A stretch of DNA of 64,000 nucleotides from Cyclobacterium salsum (GCF_010119245.1 NZ_WNKG01000005.1:372001-436000); one strand, 5' to 3'; counted from the stretch's first letter, positions 36,533 to 45,490 are shown. Notes: generated from the sequence alone by a model not told the origin. Translations and numbers: made by a program.

Positions 36533-39304
36533 TCAAAAATTATCAAAAAAGGACCGTCTTCTGGATACTTTTAGATCTCTCAATATATTGGATTTCACGC
36601 GTATGTCGATATTGTAGGAGGTAAATCTGCCAAAAGGCACCCAATTGACATTCATTTGCCAGCAGTGCAGATCCCTGGCAATACCGATCATGGTTTGGGT
36701 GATCTTGGCTGCTGCCAGATCATATCCGGAGTTGAAATTAATTTTCCATTTTTCCGAAAGGCTCAGATCTCCGGATAAATTGACTGCCTGGGTAATGTTT
36801 GTTGACCCGGTAGTAGCTTTGCTGTAACTAAGATTGTAACTGAAGTTCATGTTCCAGGGAATAGACCAGTCAATATACTGACTAGGGTCATTGGCGATCC
36901 GGTTGATTTCGTTTTCCACAAATTCATCCATTTGTCCTCCCTGATTTAAAAATTCATTGGTAAGTTCGTCCCGAACCTCTCCCGGGGATTGTTCCGTTTT
37001 ACTGGGGTTGAGGCTGCCATTGATATTTAGGGAGGCCCTGCGGATGGTACCCAGACCTTGTCCTCTTTTCCAGGCAAATTCATTGACTCGGCGAGTCACC
37101 TGCTGCTCTCCATTGGTGAAAGTTCTGGTGGCGTAAGGGTCAAAGTTTGCATTCAGGTTTACCGATAATTTCTTGTCAAAAAGAGTGGTTCGGGTGTTGA
37201 AATTCAACGGAGCCAGATTGAAAGAATCCACGGCGAAGTTATAGCCGGTCGATACGTTTAAGGTTTGAAGGATGGGTACTTTCTTGGTTTCGGCTTCTGC
37301 CGTATCGCTTTCAGTTCTCACCTTGGCTTCCACCACATTCCGGATACTGATAGTCAAGGCCTTGGATTCACCCATGGGGGCTCCTCCGTAAATAAAGCCC
37401 TGGTAGCGGGAAAGTCGTTGCATACGGCCGCTGCTGTTGGTTTGCACTTCCTGGTAATATCCGTACTTGGGATCTGAAAAATCCGGCGTACTGGTAAAGC
37501 CAAAAGTAGGCTGCATGTGGTGACGGATGGCCTCGATTTTTGACCCCTCCCGAAAGGTGTAGAAGCCATAAATATTGGTTGACAGGTTAAAGGAGGAATT
37601 GTAATAATTAATCCGGTTGAAGCCGTTTTCCAGTATACGATCCAGCCGTTCTTCGGCAGGATTATAGTAGTAATTTATCCGATCAAGGTACCAGATTTCA
37701 GTAAAATTCATGGAAGCTGTTCCTGTGAAAAAGCGGAAAAGACTGAAATTAGATGAAATGGGGACGGTATGTCGAAAGCCATTGTCCGCGTCACGAAGCA
37801 ATTGCGGGAGATTGGCAAAGGTAAAAGGAAGCACATCCGGAGCGGAAGGCTGTCCCAGCTCCTCAATTTGTTGTTGCAAGTTGGGGTCCACTCCCAATTC
37901 CGGTGTAATCCGGTTGTTGATCGAATTTTGGGCATTAAAATTCCAGGCAACATTCAATGTTTTCAGGGGTTCGAAGCGAATGTTTCGAAAGGGGTTTTGG
38001 CGGTTCATATTTACTGCCACATCCGGAAGCAGTAGGTTTACTTCGTCGGTTACCTGATTTTGGGAATGCCGGAGGTTAGCAGACATGCTAAAGGGGGTGC
38101 CGGTAAAGGTTTTGCTGTAGGAAATATTGGAAGAGAAGTCAGATTGCTGGTTTTGCTGAAAATTCCCTTGATTCAAAATATTATCGTTATACGATTTGGT
38201 TCCAAAGTTAGCGGATGCCGAGAAGCGGGAATTGCCTCTTGTCTCTGGGTTGTGATTCCAGCGAAACCAAAAGGCATCGTATTCAAGTGGTTGCTCGGCT
38301 GTTTCAGGGCTCTGGAATTTCTGGTAGTCGATATTCAGCCCACCTCTATATCGGTACCTTTTATTATAAACGGAGGCTGTTTTCAGTCCATAGCCTCCTT
38401 TAGAGAAGATTTCTCCCGTCACCCGGGTATGAACGTAATCATTGAACGCAAAGTAGTACCCAAAGTCCCTAAGGAAAAAGCCACGTCGCTGCTCCTCTCC
38501 GTAGGAAGGGAAGATAATCCCGGAGGTTTGTTCTTCCGGCGTATCCGGAATGACTCCAAAAGGAAGTCCCAAAGGTGTTGGAATGTTATTAAAATACAGG
38601 TTGAAAGGTCCTGAAATCACGTGTTTGCCGCGAACGGACTTGATTTTGGAAGAGGAGATATGCCAATGTGGTTCGACCAGATCACAGGTCGTGTAAAAAC
38701 CATTGCTCAGATATACGGATCCATCTTTGGTTTTTTTTACGGTTTCTCCACGTAGCAGCCCTTCATCCTGTTGGGTCACCACATCGGAAATGATGGCTTT
38801 TTGACTTTCAAAATTATAGCGCATCTGTTTTCGGATCTCGTAGGTGCTGTTGCCTTCTTTAAAGACAGGGTTTCCCTGGGCCACGCCGGTACTGTCTTCC
38901 AGACCGGAGGCAAACAATTCTGAATTCTCCCAGTCAATAATGATGTAATCGGCATCCAGCCGGATGTTGCCGTATTCAAACCAGGCTCCTTTATACAGGA
39001 AGACTTTGTTTTGGGAAAAATCAGAAATAATGCTGTCTTCGGCGTAATAATTGATAGTGGTAGTTATATCTCCGATTTCTTCCTGGATGGCTGCCTCCAG
39101 TTCTTCGGGGGATATCTGTAGGATACTATCGGGAAGGGTAGGAAGCAGGGTATCGGACTCCACTGTAGGTCGTCCCAGGCTATCTGGTGCGGCTAGTTCC
39201 AATTCGCCGGAGCTGTCTTTTTCGGTTTCCTGACCAAACACCGCCTGCCCAAAAAGCGTAAGGATACCTATGGAAAGAAAAGCGCGGGTAAGATAATGCA
39301 CCAA
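36533..39304 (-). CDS. LptD-like LPS-assembly outer-membrane protein
   Basis: A 923-residue exported protein. After a signal peptide (residues 1-24, ending VFGQE) and an acidic Pro/Ser-rich linker comes an OstA/LptA-like beta-taco region (about 85-230: NYYAEDSIISDFSQNKVFLY, LDADYIIIDWENSELFASG, GETVKKTKDGSVYLSNGFYT) and then a long outer-membrane barrel rich in alternating aromatic residues ending in FDNF. The match to LptD is PHWHISSSKIKSVRGKHVIS and PFGVIPDTPEEQTSGIIFPS. It would place lipopolysaccharide in the outer leaflet. The start codon is TTG 39304 or GTG 39301. Divergent from the amidase gene with 60 bases between. Confidence 0.88.
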   Translation of the reverse strand: MVHYLTRAFLSIGILTLFGQAVFGQETEKDSSGELELAAPDSLGRPTVESDTLLPTLPDSILQISPEELEAAIQEEIGDITTTINYYAEDSIISDFSQNKVFLYKGAWFEYGNIRLDADYIIIDWENSELFASGLEDSTGVAQGNPVFKEGNSTYEIRKQMRYNFESQKAIISDVVTQQDEGLLRGETVKKTKDGSVYLSNGFYTTCDLVEPHWHISSSKIKSVRGKHVISGPFNLYFNNIPTPLGLPFGVIPDTPEEQTSGIIFPSYGEEQRRGFFLRDFGYYFAFNDYVHTRVTGEIFSKGGYGLKTASVYNKRYRYRGGLNIDYQKFQSPETAEQPLEYDAFWFRWNHNPETRGNSRFSASANFGTKSYNDNILNQGNFQQNQQSDFSSNISYSKTFTGTPFSMSANLRHSQNQVTDEVNLLLPDVAVNMNRQNPFRNIRFEPLKTLNVAWNFNAQNSINNRITPELGVDPNLQQQIEELGQPSAPDVLPFTFANLPQLLRDADNGFRHTVPISSNFSLFRFFTGTASMNFTEIWYLDRINYYYNPAEERLDRILENGFNRINYYNSSFNLSTNIYGFYTFREGSKIEAIRHHMQPTFGFTSTPDFSDPKYGYYQEVQTNSSGRMQRLSRYQGFIYGGAPMGESKALTISIRNVVEAKVRTESDTAEAETKKVPILQTLNVSTGYNFAVDSFNLAPLNFNTRTTLFDKKLSVNLNANFDPYATRTFTNGEQQVTRRVNEFAWKRGQGLGTIRRASLNINGSLNPSKTEQSPGEVRDELTNEFLNQGGQMDEFVENEINRIANDPSQYIDWSIPWNMNFSYNLSYSKATTGSTNITQAVNLSGDLSLSEKWKINFNSGYDLAAAKITQTMIGIARDLHCWQMNVNWVPFGRFTSYNIDIRVKSNILRDLKVSRRRSFFDNF

Positions 39305-39364
39305 TAATTTCTGTTTGCTTTAAAAATTTCTAAATTTTGCGTAAAGTTAAGGTTATTAACGTTT

Positions 39365-40165
39365 ATGAAACGAACCAGGTTGAAAAATATTCTTTTAATT
39401 TCATTGCTCTCTGTAGCCTTTGTTTTTTCCGCTTTTACCAGGGTAGGAGAGAAAAAAACAGAGTTTAAACTTCGACGAATCGTTATTGACGCAGGGCATG
39501 GAGGAAAAGACCCTGGAACGATCGGTTCTACTTCCCGTGAAAAAGACGTCGTCCTGGCCCTGGCACTTAAAGTAGGGGGCTACGTGGAGGAATTATTGCC
39601 GGAGGTAGAAGTGATTTATACCCGTACCACAGACAGGTTTATCGAATTGAAGGAGCGGGCCAATATCGCCAACCGAAACAGGGCTGATCTTTTTATCTCC
39701 ATCCATTGCAATGCCACCACTTCCTCCCGGGTTCATGGCACCGAAACGTTTGTTATGGGGAACAAAAATTTCAACGCTAATTTTGAAATTGTCAAACGGG
39801 AAAATGCGGTGATCTTGCTGGAGGATGACTATCAGGAGAATTACGAGGGTTTTGACCCCCAGTCGCCTGAATCCTATATGATGTTTAACCTGATGCAAAA
39901 AGCTTATTTTTCCAATAGTTTATCTCTGGCCGAGAAAATTGAAACCGACTTTTCCACACGCGTTAATCGACACTCAAGGGGGGTAAAGCAAGCACCCTTT
40001 TATGTGTTGTGGACCACCAGCATGCCCAGTGTTTTGATCGAGGCGGGTTTCCTTTCCAATAATAGTGAGGAACGCTATCTAAACAGTAAAAGCGGCCAAA
40101 CCTTTGTTGCATCCGGCATTTTCCGCGCAATCAAAGCTTACAAAGAAGAGATCGAATCCTTGTAA
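39365..40165 (+). CDS. N-acetylmuramoyl-L-alanine amidase
   Basis: An Amidase_3 (AmiC-type) zinc amidase that cuts the peptide from the glycan in peptidoglycan during cell separation. The 266-residue product has an N-terminal hydrophobic signal (NILLISLLSVAFVFSAF), then IDAGHGGKDPGTIG (zinc His), REKDVVLALALKVG (zinc Glu), ADLFISIHCNA (zinc His) and PSVLIEAGFLSN (catalytic Glu). No SPOR, LysM or AMIN domain is present. Shares an intergenic region with the LptD-like gene. Confidence 0.93.
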   Translation: MKRTRLKNILLISLLSVAFVFSAFTRVGEKKTEFKLRRIVIDAGHGGKDPGTIGSTSREKDVVLALALKVGGYVEELLPEVEVIYTRTTDRFIELKERANIANRNRADLFISIHCNATTSSRVHGTETFVMGNKNFNANFEIVKRENAVILLEDDYQENYEGFDPQSPESYMMFNLMQKAYFSNSLSLAEKIETDFSTRVNRHSRGVKQAPFYVLWTTSMPSVLIEAGFLSNNSEERYLNSKSGQTFVASGIFRAIKAYKEEIESL

Positions 40166-40263
40166 CGCTGGAGCGCTAACAATTCGGCCCGGAAGGTAGG
40201 CTCAAGGAGAAATTAAGAAAAAATAGTACCTTGGGTAAGTAAAATTAAGAAGTAGTTTATTTG

Positions 40264-41112
40264 ATGGACAGTCAGCTAACAGACAAGGAATTAAACGCGC
40301 TGGTTTCCTTATTGGATGATAACGATCAGGAAATCAAGGATCACGTCAGGGGAAAAATCATTTCATTGGGAAATGATGTGATCCCTTTTTTGGAAAACAA
40401 ATGGGAAAGCTCTTTTAACCCCGAGTTGCAAAAAGAAATAGAGGAACTGGTACACGAGCTGCAGATAAACCTGCTTCGGCAACGCCTGGAAGAATGGAAA
40501 AACTCGGAGGAAAAAGAACTACTTGAAGGGCTCTGGATCATCAACACCTATTTGTACCCCGAATTGGAGTTCGAGCAGTTAAATGCCATCATGCAGCAAA
40601 TCTATTTTCAGGTCTGGACCAATTTCAAAAACGAACTTTCGGTTTATGATAAAATTAAGCTGATCAACAATGTTTTGTTCAATGACCTGAAGTTTTCGGC
40701 TAACACCAAGAATTTTCATAGTCCTGGGAACAGCATGATTAAAACCGTTCTGGAAACCAAGAAGGGAAATCCCATTAGCCTCTGTTCCGTGTATTTATTG
40801 GTGGCCAGAAAACTCGGATTACCCATATATGGTGTCAACCTGCCAAACCTATTCGTGCTAACGTATAAATCCGGTAAATTCAAATTTTATATCAACGCTT
40901 TCAACAAAGGGCTGATTTTTACCCGGCAGGATATTAATAATTACCTGGAACACCTTAAACTGGAGCCGCAGCCAGCCTATTATGAACCCTGTGAAAACAC
41001 GGATATCATCCGGAGAATGTTAAGAAACCTGGTGTTTGCCTTTGATAAAATCGGCGAAGTTGATAAGAGCAAGGAAATTAAGGGATTGCTTGAAATTCTC
41101 GATAGGGATTAG
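40264..41112 (+). CDS. SirB1-like transglutaminase-fold protein
   Basis: A 282-residue protein. Residues about 125-230 match the SirB1/transglutaminase-like domain: FHSPGNSMIKTVLETKKGNP, ISLCSVYLLVARKLGLPIYG, VNLPNLFVLTY. The family is related to YchA of E. coli; biochemical role is not established. The N-terminal 100 residues are acidic helices with a HEAT-like start (VSLLDDNDQEIKDHVRGKI). The catalytic Cys of true transglutaminases appears as the Cys of ISLCSVY. A TTG at 40261 just before the ATG is also in frame. Confidence 0.78.
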   Translation: MDSQLTDKELNALVSLLDDNDQEIKDHVRGKIISLGNDVIPFLENKWESSFNPELQKEIEELVHELQINLLRQRLEEWKNSEEKELLEGLWIINTYLYPELEFEQLNAIMQQIYFQVWTNFKNELSVYDKIKLINNVLFNDLKFSANTKNFHSPGNSMIKTVLETKKGNPISLCSVYLLVARKLGLPIYGVNLPNLFVLTYKSGKFKFYINAFNKGLIFTRQDINNYLEHLKLEPQPAYYEPCENTDIIRRMLRNLVFAFDKIGEVDKSKEIKGLLEILDRD

Positions 41113-41687
41113 AGCATGCTTCGGATGTTGCATCCTACGGCCCGGGTAACGGCCGGTCCGGGCCTTTTTCTGGACAAAATGGCTTCGATTGCATTATCCA
41201 GGTATTGAACGGAAACGCTCGCAGGGGACTGGGCGTTGTTGTCAATGGCACCTTTGTAAGCGATCGAATAGCCTGTCGGCCCGGAGGAGATGACCACGGC
41301 TTCGGGAATTTTTCTTACACCCGTTTGCCGGGTAAATTCCTGCTCGCTGTCCATTAGAAATGGAATTCCTGCATCTCGGGCCCAGGTTAGCTGTTGCATG
41401 CGTTGCTGATTCTCCTCTTCCATCCAGGAATGGGGATTAACAAGAGCAAAAAATACATTTTCGCCTGAGTATTGCCGATGCAGGTCTAGAATTCTTTCCT
41501 CATATAACCTCGCATAGGGACAATTAAGGCTGGTAACGATAAAAACCATGGTCGTAGCCGAGCTCTGTTCCGATATAGATACAGGCTGCCCTGAATAGGC
41601 ATCTATCAGTTCGATGTGCGCCATTTCCTGTCCCCAGACCAGGGAAACACAAAAAAAATATACCAGAAAACATCCAAAACGTCGCAT
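41109..41687 (-). CDS. Exported redoxin / thioredoxin-fold protein
   Basis: A 192-residue protein with a signal peptide (residues 1-20, ending VWGQE). The thioredoxin fold is seen in TTMVFIVTSLNCPYARLYEE, with one Cys in N-C-P-Y-A-R rather than C-x-x-C, then DAGIPFLMDSEQEFTRQTGV and PEAVVIS. A second Cys lies near the end in TRAVGCNI. These features resemble peroxiredoxin-like redoxins with a terminal conserved Cys. Its stop region meets the SirB1-like gene convergently, with a 4-base overlap. Confidence 0.75.
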   Translation of the reverse strand: MRRFGCFLVYFFCVSLVWGQEMAHIELIDAYSGQPVSISEQSSATTMVFIVTSLNCPYARLYEERILDLHRQYSGENVFFALVNPHSWMEEENQQRMQQLTWARDAGIPFLMDSEQEFTRQTGVRKIPEAVVISSGPTGYSIAYKGAIDNNAQSPASVSVQYLDNAIEAILSRKRPGPAVTRAVGCNIRSML

Positions 41688-41708
41688 GGAACAAGTTTTT
41701 TAATTAAA

Positions 41709-41716
41709 CAAAGATA
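41709..41716 (-). promoter_or_regulatory. Candidate promoter of the redoxin gene
   Basis: On the minus strand TATCTTTG fits TAnnTTTG and lies 21 bases before the ATG, in the gap behind the phosphopantetheinyl transferase gene. No good -33 element seen. Confidence 0.45.
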
Positions 41717-41723
41717 AAAAAAA

Positions 41724-42353
41724 TCACCAGATGGTATAGGTGAGAATGATATCATTTTCGGAGATGACCTTGACAGAATAGTGGTGGTCCGCAAAATCCG
41801 TCCCGTATATTTTCCCTTTGATCACGGATTCGTTTCGGGTAAAGGGCTGTAGCAGGATGTTTTGCCGTAAGCTGATGCCCTTCCTGCCCTGGCATTTAAA
41901 AATGGTTTCTTTCACCGACCAGGCCAGCGAATACAGGTAAGGATCCTTGCCTAAAAAATCCATTTCTTTCGGGTCCAGGTATTTTTTTCCAAGAGGAACG
42001 GTTTTTTCCCGCACCTTTTCCAGATCTATTCCCACCGGCATTTCTTTGTGAAAGATGGCGGCTGCCAAATCGCCATGGTGTGTAAGGGAAACAAAACCAT
42101 ATCCGTCCATGGTGTGTGATTTTCCATGGGAGTCTTTGTAAAAGCCCGGATAAGGGAGTTGAATGCTTTCCAGGGCGAGCTTTATGGCCATTCTAGCTCC
42201 TTTCCATTCCATTTTTTTTTGGAGGTGGCTAATATTGGCCAGGGAAAGTTTTTCACGAAAGCTTAAAAAGTCCATTGGAAGGGTACTGGATTCCTGAATA
42301 TTGTTGACAGCAAAAGCAGATAAAGGGCTAATTTTTTCTATTTTTGTTTGCAT
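41724..42353 (-). CDS. 4'-phosphopantetheinyl transferase family protein
   Basis: Adds the phosphopantetheine arm of CoA to carrier proteins. The 209-residue product has the magnesium-binding GIDLEKVRE near residue 113 and the W-S-x-K-E motif in LAWSVKETIFKCQG near residue 145, plus VSLTHHGDLAAAIF, as in the Sfp/EntD-like group. Its target carrier protein is not evident from neighbours. The start codon on the minus strand (42351-42353) overlaps a possible start of the divergent WD40 gene. Confidence 0.85.
   Translation of the reverse strand: MQTKIEKISPLSAFAVNNIQESSTLPMDFLSFREKLSLANISHLQKKMEWKGARMAIKLALESIQLPYPGFYKDSHGKSHTMDGYGFVSLTHHGDLAAAIFHKEMPVGIDLEKVREKTVPLGKKYLDPKEMDFLGKDPYLYSLAWSVKETIFKCQGRKGISLRQNILLQPFTRNESVIKGKIYGTDFADHHYSVKVISENDIILTYTIW
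42339..42346 (+). promoter_or_regulatory. Candidate promoter of the WD40 gene
   Basis: TATTTTTG fits TAnnTTTG and lies inside the 5' end of the divergent phosphopantetheinyl transferase gene. Transcription would start near 42351, allowing either the ATG at 42352 or the one at 42397. Confidence 0.4.
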
Positions 42354-42396
42354 GGTTACTCAAAATGAGCTGGGTGATAAAGATAGATTGCAATAT

Positions 42397-43311
42397 ATGC
42401 CAAAAATTCAAGTAAATAAACTCCACACATTACGAGGTCACAACCATTCTGTCTTTGCCCTGTGCGGGGGGGTGTCTCCGGAGCTTTTTTACACGGGTTC
42501 GGGAGATGGTATGGTGGTCGGCTGGGATCTCCGGGAGCCAAAGGATGGAATTTTGTTAGCAAAACTACCCCATTCAGTTTACGCACTTGCCATCGACAAA
42601 AAGCGGAACTTGCTCTTTATTGGCCATAATTTTGAAGGCGTTCATGCGATAGATCTGACAAATAATCAAGAAGCTTGGTCGCTGAAAATCACCTCCAGTG
42701 CGATATTTGATTTAAAAGTGGTAGATGACATGCTTTTGGTCGCCACTGGGGATGGCGTGCTGGTGGTTTTGGATATTGAAGCCCGTTCTCCACTCAAGCA
42801 TTTGAAAATCAGCGACAAATCATTACGGGTGCTTTCAGTGGATCCCCTTCGCCGGCAGTTCAGTGTAGGAGCCAGCGATCATCAGGTAACGGTGTTTGAA
42901 TGGGAAGAATGGAAGCCGGTCGCCAAAATGGAAGGACATAGCAATTCGGTATTTGCACTGGAATATGCCCCGAATGGCAAAACCCTGATCAGTGGAGGTA
43001 GGGATGCCTTGCTCAAATTTTGGGATACCTCTGATTTTAGCCAGTTGTCCAGTGTGGCCGCCCATATGTATGCCATCAATTACCTGTCTTTTCGAAAAGA
43101 CGGAAGGTATTTTGTAACTTGTAGCATGGACAAATCGATCAAGCTTTGGGACGCATCCGAATATAAATTACTTAAAGTAATCGATAAGGCCAGGCATGCA
43201 GGACATGGTACTTCGATAAATAAAGTAATCTGGTCGGACTATAAGGATCAGGTGGTTGCTATCAGCGATGATAAAACCATATCGATTTGGGATATACACA
43301 TTAGCCAATGA
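42397..43311 (+). CDS. WD40 repeat protein
   Basis: A 304-residue cytoplasmic beta-propeller made of about seven WD40 repeats, for example SGGRDALLKFWD, CSMDKSIKLWD and SDDKTISIWD, opening KLHTLRGHNHSVFAL and closing with the last blade. Such proteins act as scaffolds; the partner is unknown. I prefer the ATG at 42397 (MPKIQVNKLHTLRGH); an earlier ATG at 42352 would add 15 poorly structured residues. The DivIVA-domain gene follows after 37 bases. Confidence 0.85.
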   Translation: MPKIQVNKLHTLRGHNHSVFALCGGVSPELFYTGSGDGMVVGWDLREPKDGILLAKLPHSVYALAIDKKRNLLFIGHNFEGVHAIDLTNNQEAWSLKITSSAIFDLKVVDDMLLVATGDGVLVVLDIEARSPLKHLKISDKSLRVLSVDPLRRQFSVGASDHQVTVFEWEEWKPVAKMEGHSNSVFALEYAPNGKTLISGGRDALLKFWDTSDFSQLSSVAAHMYAINYLSFRKDGRYFVTCSMDKSIKLWDASEYKLLKVIDKARHAGHGTSINKVIWSDYKDQVVAISDDKTISIWDIHISQ

Positions 43312-43348
43312 ATTCCGCCGTTATTGCAGTGGATTTAAAAACAACGAG

Positions 43349-44206
43349 ATGAAAATAACACCCCTGGATATCCGCCAAAAGACCTTTGAAAAGAATTTCA
43401 GAGGATACGACAAAGAGGAAGTAGCGGCATTTATGAATTACCTTTCTCAGGAATGGGAAAAACTAATCGAAGAAAAAAATGCGCTAAAAGCCAAATACGA
43501 GCAGGCAGAAAAGGAAGCGTCCAAGTTAAGAGAAGTGGAGCAGTCCCTTTTTAAAACCCTCAAAACTGCTGAAGATACCGGTGCCAGTATCATCGAACAA
43601 GCCAATAAAACGGCAGAACTTATCCTGAAAGAGGCTCAGATGAATGCAGATGCACTCAATGCAGAGTCTAAAAATAAAGCGAGAAACGTGGTTGATCAGG
43701 CGGAGTCCCAGGCCAAAAATATCATCGAAGATTTGAAAGAAGATGTGCAATTGCTCGTGGATAATTACGAGAAATTGCAATCTCAAAGGGATTATCTATT
43801 AAAAAACCTTAAAAAAACAGCCGCCGAGACCCTGGAAAATGTGAAAACCGTACAAGACGATTTTAGTGAAATTGATGCCGGAGCCCATACGCGGATGGTG
43901 AAGGATCTGCAACGGAAAGATTCCTATTATTCCGCCCTGAGCAGGGAGTCCAAAAGGGCTAGCCCATCTGAAACCAGTGAGGAATCTTCTTCTACTTATT
44001 CCTGGCAGCAACCTGTTCCTGGTAATTCTCCCAAGGAAGAACCCGACTCCCCGGAAACTAAGGACGTAGATCTTTCTGAGATAAGCCCCTCAGAGGTACC
44101 GTCCGAATCAACAGGTCAGCCGAAAGATCCCATTCGAAAAAAAAACGAGTCTGAAGACAATACCGAAAAGAAGCAATCCGGATCTTTTTTTGACCAGTTT
44201 GACTGA
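43349..44206 (+). CDS. DivIVA-domain coiled-coil protein
   Basis: A 285-residue protein starting MKITPLDIRQKTFEKNFRGY then DKEEVAAFMNYL, the N-terminal lipid-binding domain of DivIVA/GpsB. Residues about 35-170 form a long coiled coil; residues 190-285 are Ser/Pro/Glu-rich and likely disordered, ending GSFFDQFD. The family marks curved membranes at poles and septa; its role in Bacteroidota is less clear. The ATG at 43349 fits the family start; upstream in-frame codons lie in the WD40 gene. Its stop overlaps the folB start by one base. Confidence 0.88.
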   Translation: MKITPLDIRQKTFEKNFRGYDKEEVAAFMNYLSQEWEKLIEEKNALKAKYEQAEKEASKLREVEQSLFKTLKTAEDTGASIIEQANKTAELILKEAQMNADALNAESKNKARNVVDQAESQAKNIIEDLKEDVQLLVDNYEKLQSQRDYLLKNLKKTAAETLENVKTVQDDFSEIDAGAHTRMVKDLQRKDSYYSALSRESKRASPSETSEESSSTYSWQQPVPGNSPKEEPDSPETKDVDLSEISPSEVPSESTGQPKDPIRKKNESEDNTEKKQSGSFFDQFD

Positions 44207-44571
44207 TGGGTAAGGTTTCGTTAGAAGGTATTGAATTTCACGCCTATCATGGTGTTTTTTCCGAAGAAAAAAAATTGGGCAACCGTTTCACAGTAGACGT
44301 GCATGTCGAAACGGATTTTCGTCAGGCAATGCTTCATGACGACCTCAAGAAAACCGTGGATTATTTTAAACTTTATCAGATCGCAAAAGGTCACATGCAG
44401 GTCCCTGTAAAATTATTGGAGCACCTGGCCCACTTGATGATTCAGGATATATTGAAAGTATATCCGGACACCCCAAAGATCTGTGTGATCATAAAAAAGC
44501 ACAATCCCGCACTTGGTGGGGTGGTAAACTATTCGGTGGTAGAAGTTAATTATCCACAGGACTACCAATAA
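44206..44571 (+). CDS. folB: Dihydroneopterin aldolase
   Basis: Cleaves dihydroneopterin in folate synthesis. The 121-residue product has VSLEGIEFHAYHGVFSEEKK, VDYFKLYQIAKGHM (the family VDY motif), LLEHLAHLMIQDIL with the conserved Glu, and VIIKKHNPALGG with the catalytic Lys. Length is typical. Overlaps the DivIVA gene by one base. Confidence 0.94.
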   Translation: MGKVSLEGIEFHAYHGVFSEEKKLGNRFTVDVHVETDFRQAMLHDDLKKTVDYFKLYQIAKGHMQVPVKLLEHLAHLMIQDILKVYPDTPKICVIIKKHNPALGGVVNYSVVEVNYPQDYQ

Positions 44572-44577
44572 AGTTAC

Positions 44578-45039
44578 ATGTACACCAAAAACGAGGTCAG
44601 CAAGTTAAAGCAGGAGTTCTGGACCGCATTCGGTGGATATATGAAGCCGGTGCCCTCTGCCGACGGTACTCCTGTAAATTGGAAAAACTATAAAACCGGA
44701 ATTCGCCACATTTATTTCCGCATGTCTGCCGAGAGGGATGGGGCTTGTGTTGCCATCGAAATACGGCATCCTGACCCGGATATCGGAGAAATCTTTTTTG
44801 AACAGCTTCTTTCTTTGCGAAGATTACTGGAAAATGAACTGGAAGAATCCTGGACCTGGCTACCTGCCAGAGAAGCAGAAACGGTAAATACCAGTTATAA
44901 GGTGGAAAAATGCCTGTCGGAAGTGAATGTGTTGGATAAAAACGATTGGCCTGAAATCATTTCTTTTTTGAAGCCCCGGATCATTGGATTAGATGCCTTT
45001 TGGTCACAGGCACAATATGGCTTTGAGGGACTAGGTTGA
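44578..45039 (+). CDS. DUF4268 domain protein
   Basis: A 153-residue cytoplasmic protein starting MYTKNEVSKLKQEFWTAFGG, then NWKNYKTGIRHIYFRMSAER and EIRHPDPDIGEIFFEQLLSL, which match the DUF4268 family. The function is unknown, though related domains occur in nuclease-like proteins. No signal or membrane segment. It meets the iron-sulfur assembly gene convergently, with a small AGGC/GCCT hairpin between. Confidence 0.8.
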   Translation: MYTKNEVSKLKQEFWTAFGGYMKPVPSADGTPVNWKNYKTGIRHIYFRMSAERDGACVAIEIRHPDPDIGEIFFEQLLSLRRLLENELEESWTWLPAREAETVNTSYKVEKCLSEVNVLDKNDWPEIISFLKPRIIGLDAFWSQAQYGFEGLG

Positions 45040-45065
45040 AGGCGGAAAGCCTCTAGCCATTTAGA

Positions 45066-45380
45066 TTAGGCATCGTGTCTTTTCGGTATCTCAGGATTGG
45101 TGAATACAAAGCCCCGGGCCTCATTGCTCTCATGAAAATCTACCTCCATGCCCATCAGAAACATGACGTGCTTTTTTTCTATCAATACAGAGAGCCCCTC
45201 CACGTCAAATTGCTGATCTCCTTCCCGGCTCTGGTCAAATCCCAGTGCATAGGATACACCTCCGCAGCCACCACCTTTGACCCCTACCCGTAAAGCGTAA
45301 TTTTCGGGAATATTCTTGTTGGTGATGATGTTTTTGATCTCACTCAGTGCCCGGGATGTAATGTGAATCGGTATCCGCAT
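45066..45380 (-). CDS. IscA/HesB-type iron-sulfur assembly protein, CxC-less
   Basis: A 104-residue A-type carrier fold: ITSRALSEIKNIITN, LRVGVKGGGCGGVSYALGF, EKKHVMFLMGMEVDFHE and GFVFTNPEIPKRHDA. The first cluster ligand Cys (residue 38, in G-G-G-C-G-G) is present, but the usual C-terminal C-x-C is absent and the protein stops soon after the NPE segment. I recall the same form from other Bacteroidota. It may bind a cluster differently or act in another step. Confidence 0.88.
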   Translation of the reverse strand: MRIPIHITSRALSEIKNIITNKNIPENYALRVGVKGGGCGGVSYALGFDQSREGDQQFDVEGLSVLIEKKHVMFLMGMEVDFHESNEARGFVFTNPEIPKRHDA

Positions 45381-45412
45381 GTTCAGAAAAGGTCAAACTT
45401 TTGAGAATGGTT

Positions 45413-45420
45413 CAAAATTA
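45413..45420 (-). promoter_or_regulatory. Candidate promoter of the IscA-like gene
   Basis: On the minus strand TAATTTTG fits TAnnTTTG and lies 32 bases before the ATG at 45380. No -33 element at good spacing. Confidence 0.35.
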
Positions 45421-45454
45421 CCAGAGAAATGCCGACGGACATAGCATAAATTGA

Positions 45455-45471
45455 CAATATTTTGGATATTG
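45455..45471. promoter_or_regulatory. Palindrome in a divergent intergenic region
   Basis: CAATAT-N5-ATATTG, a perfect 6-5-6 palindrome, 19 bases before the start of the membrane protein gene at 45491 and in the region divergent from the IscA-like gene. Its size and place suit a dimeric repressor or activator site. Confidence 0.35.
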
Positions 45472-45490
45472 TGATTTAAAACAGCATCGA

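Noticed and set aside
38060-38614. A 184-codon + strand frame inside the LptD-like gene.
   Set aside because: Antisense shadow of the barrel-coding sequence; no signal or domain.
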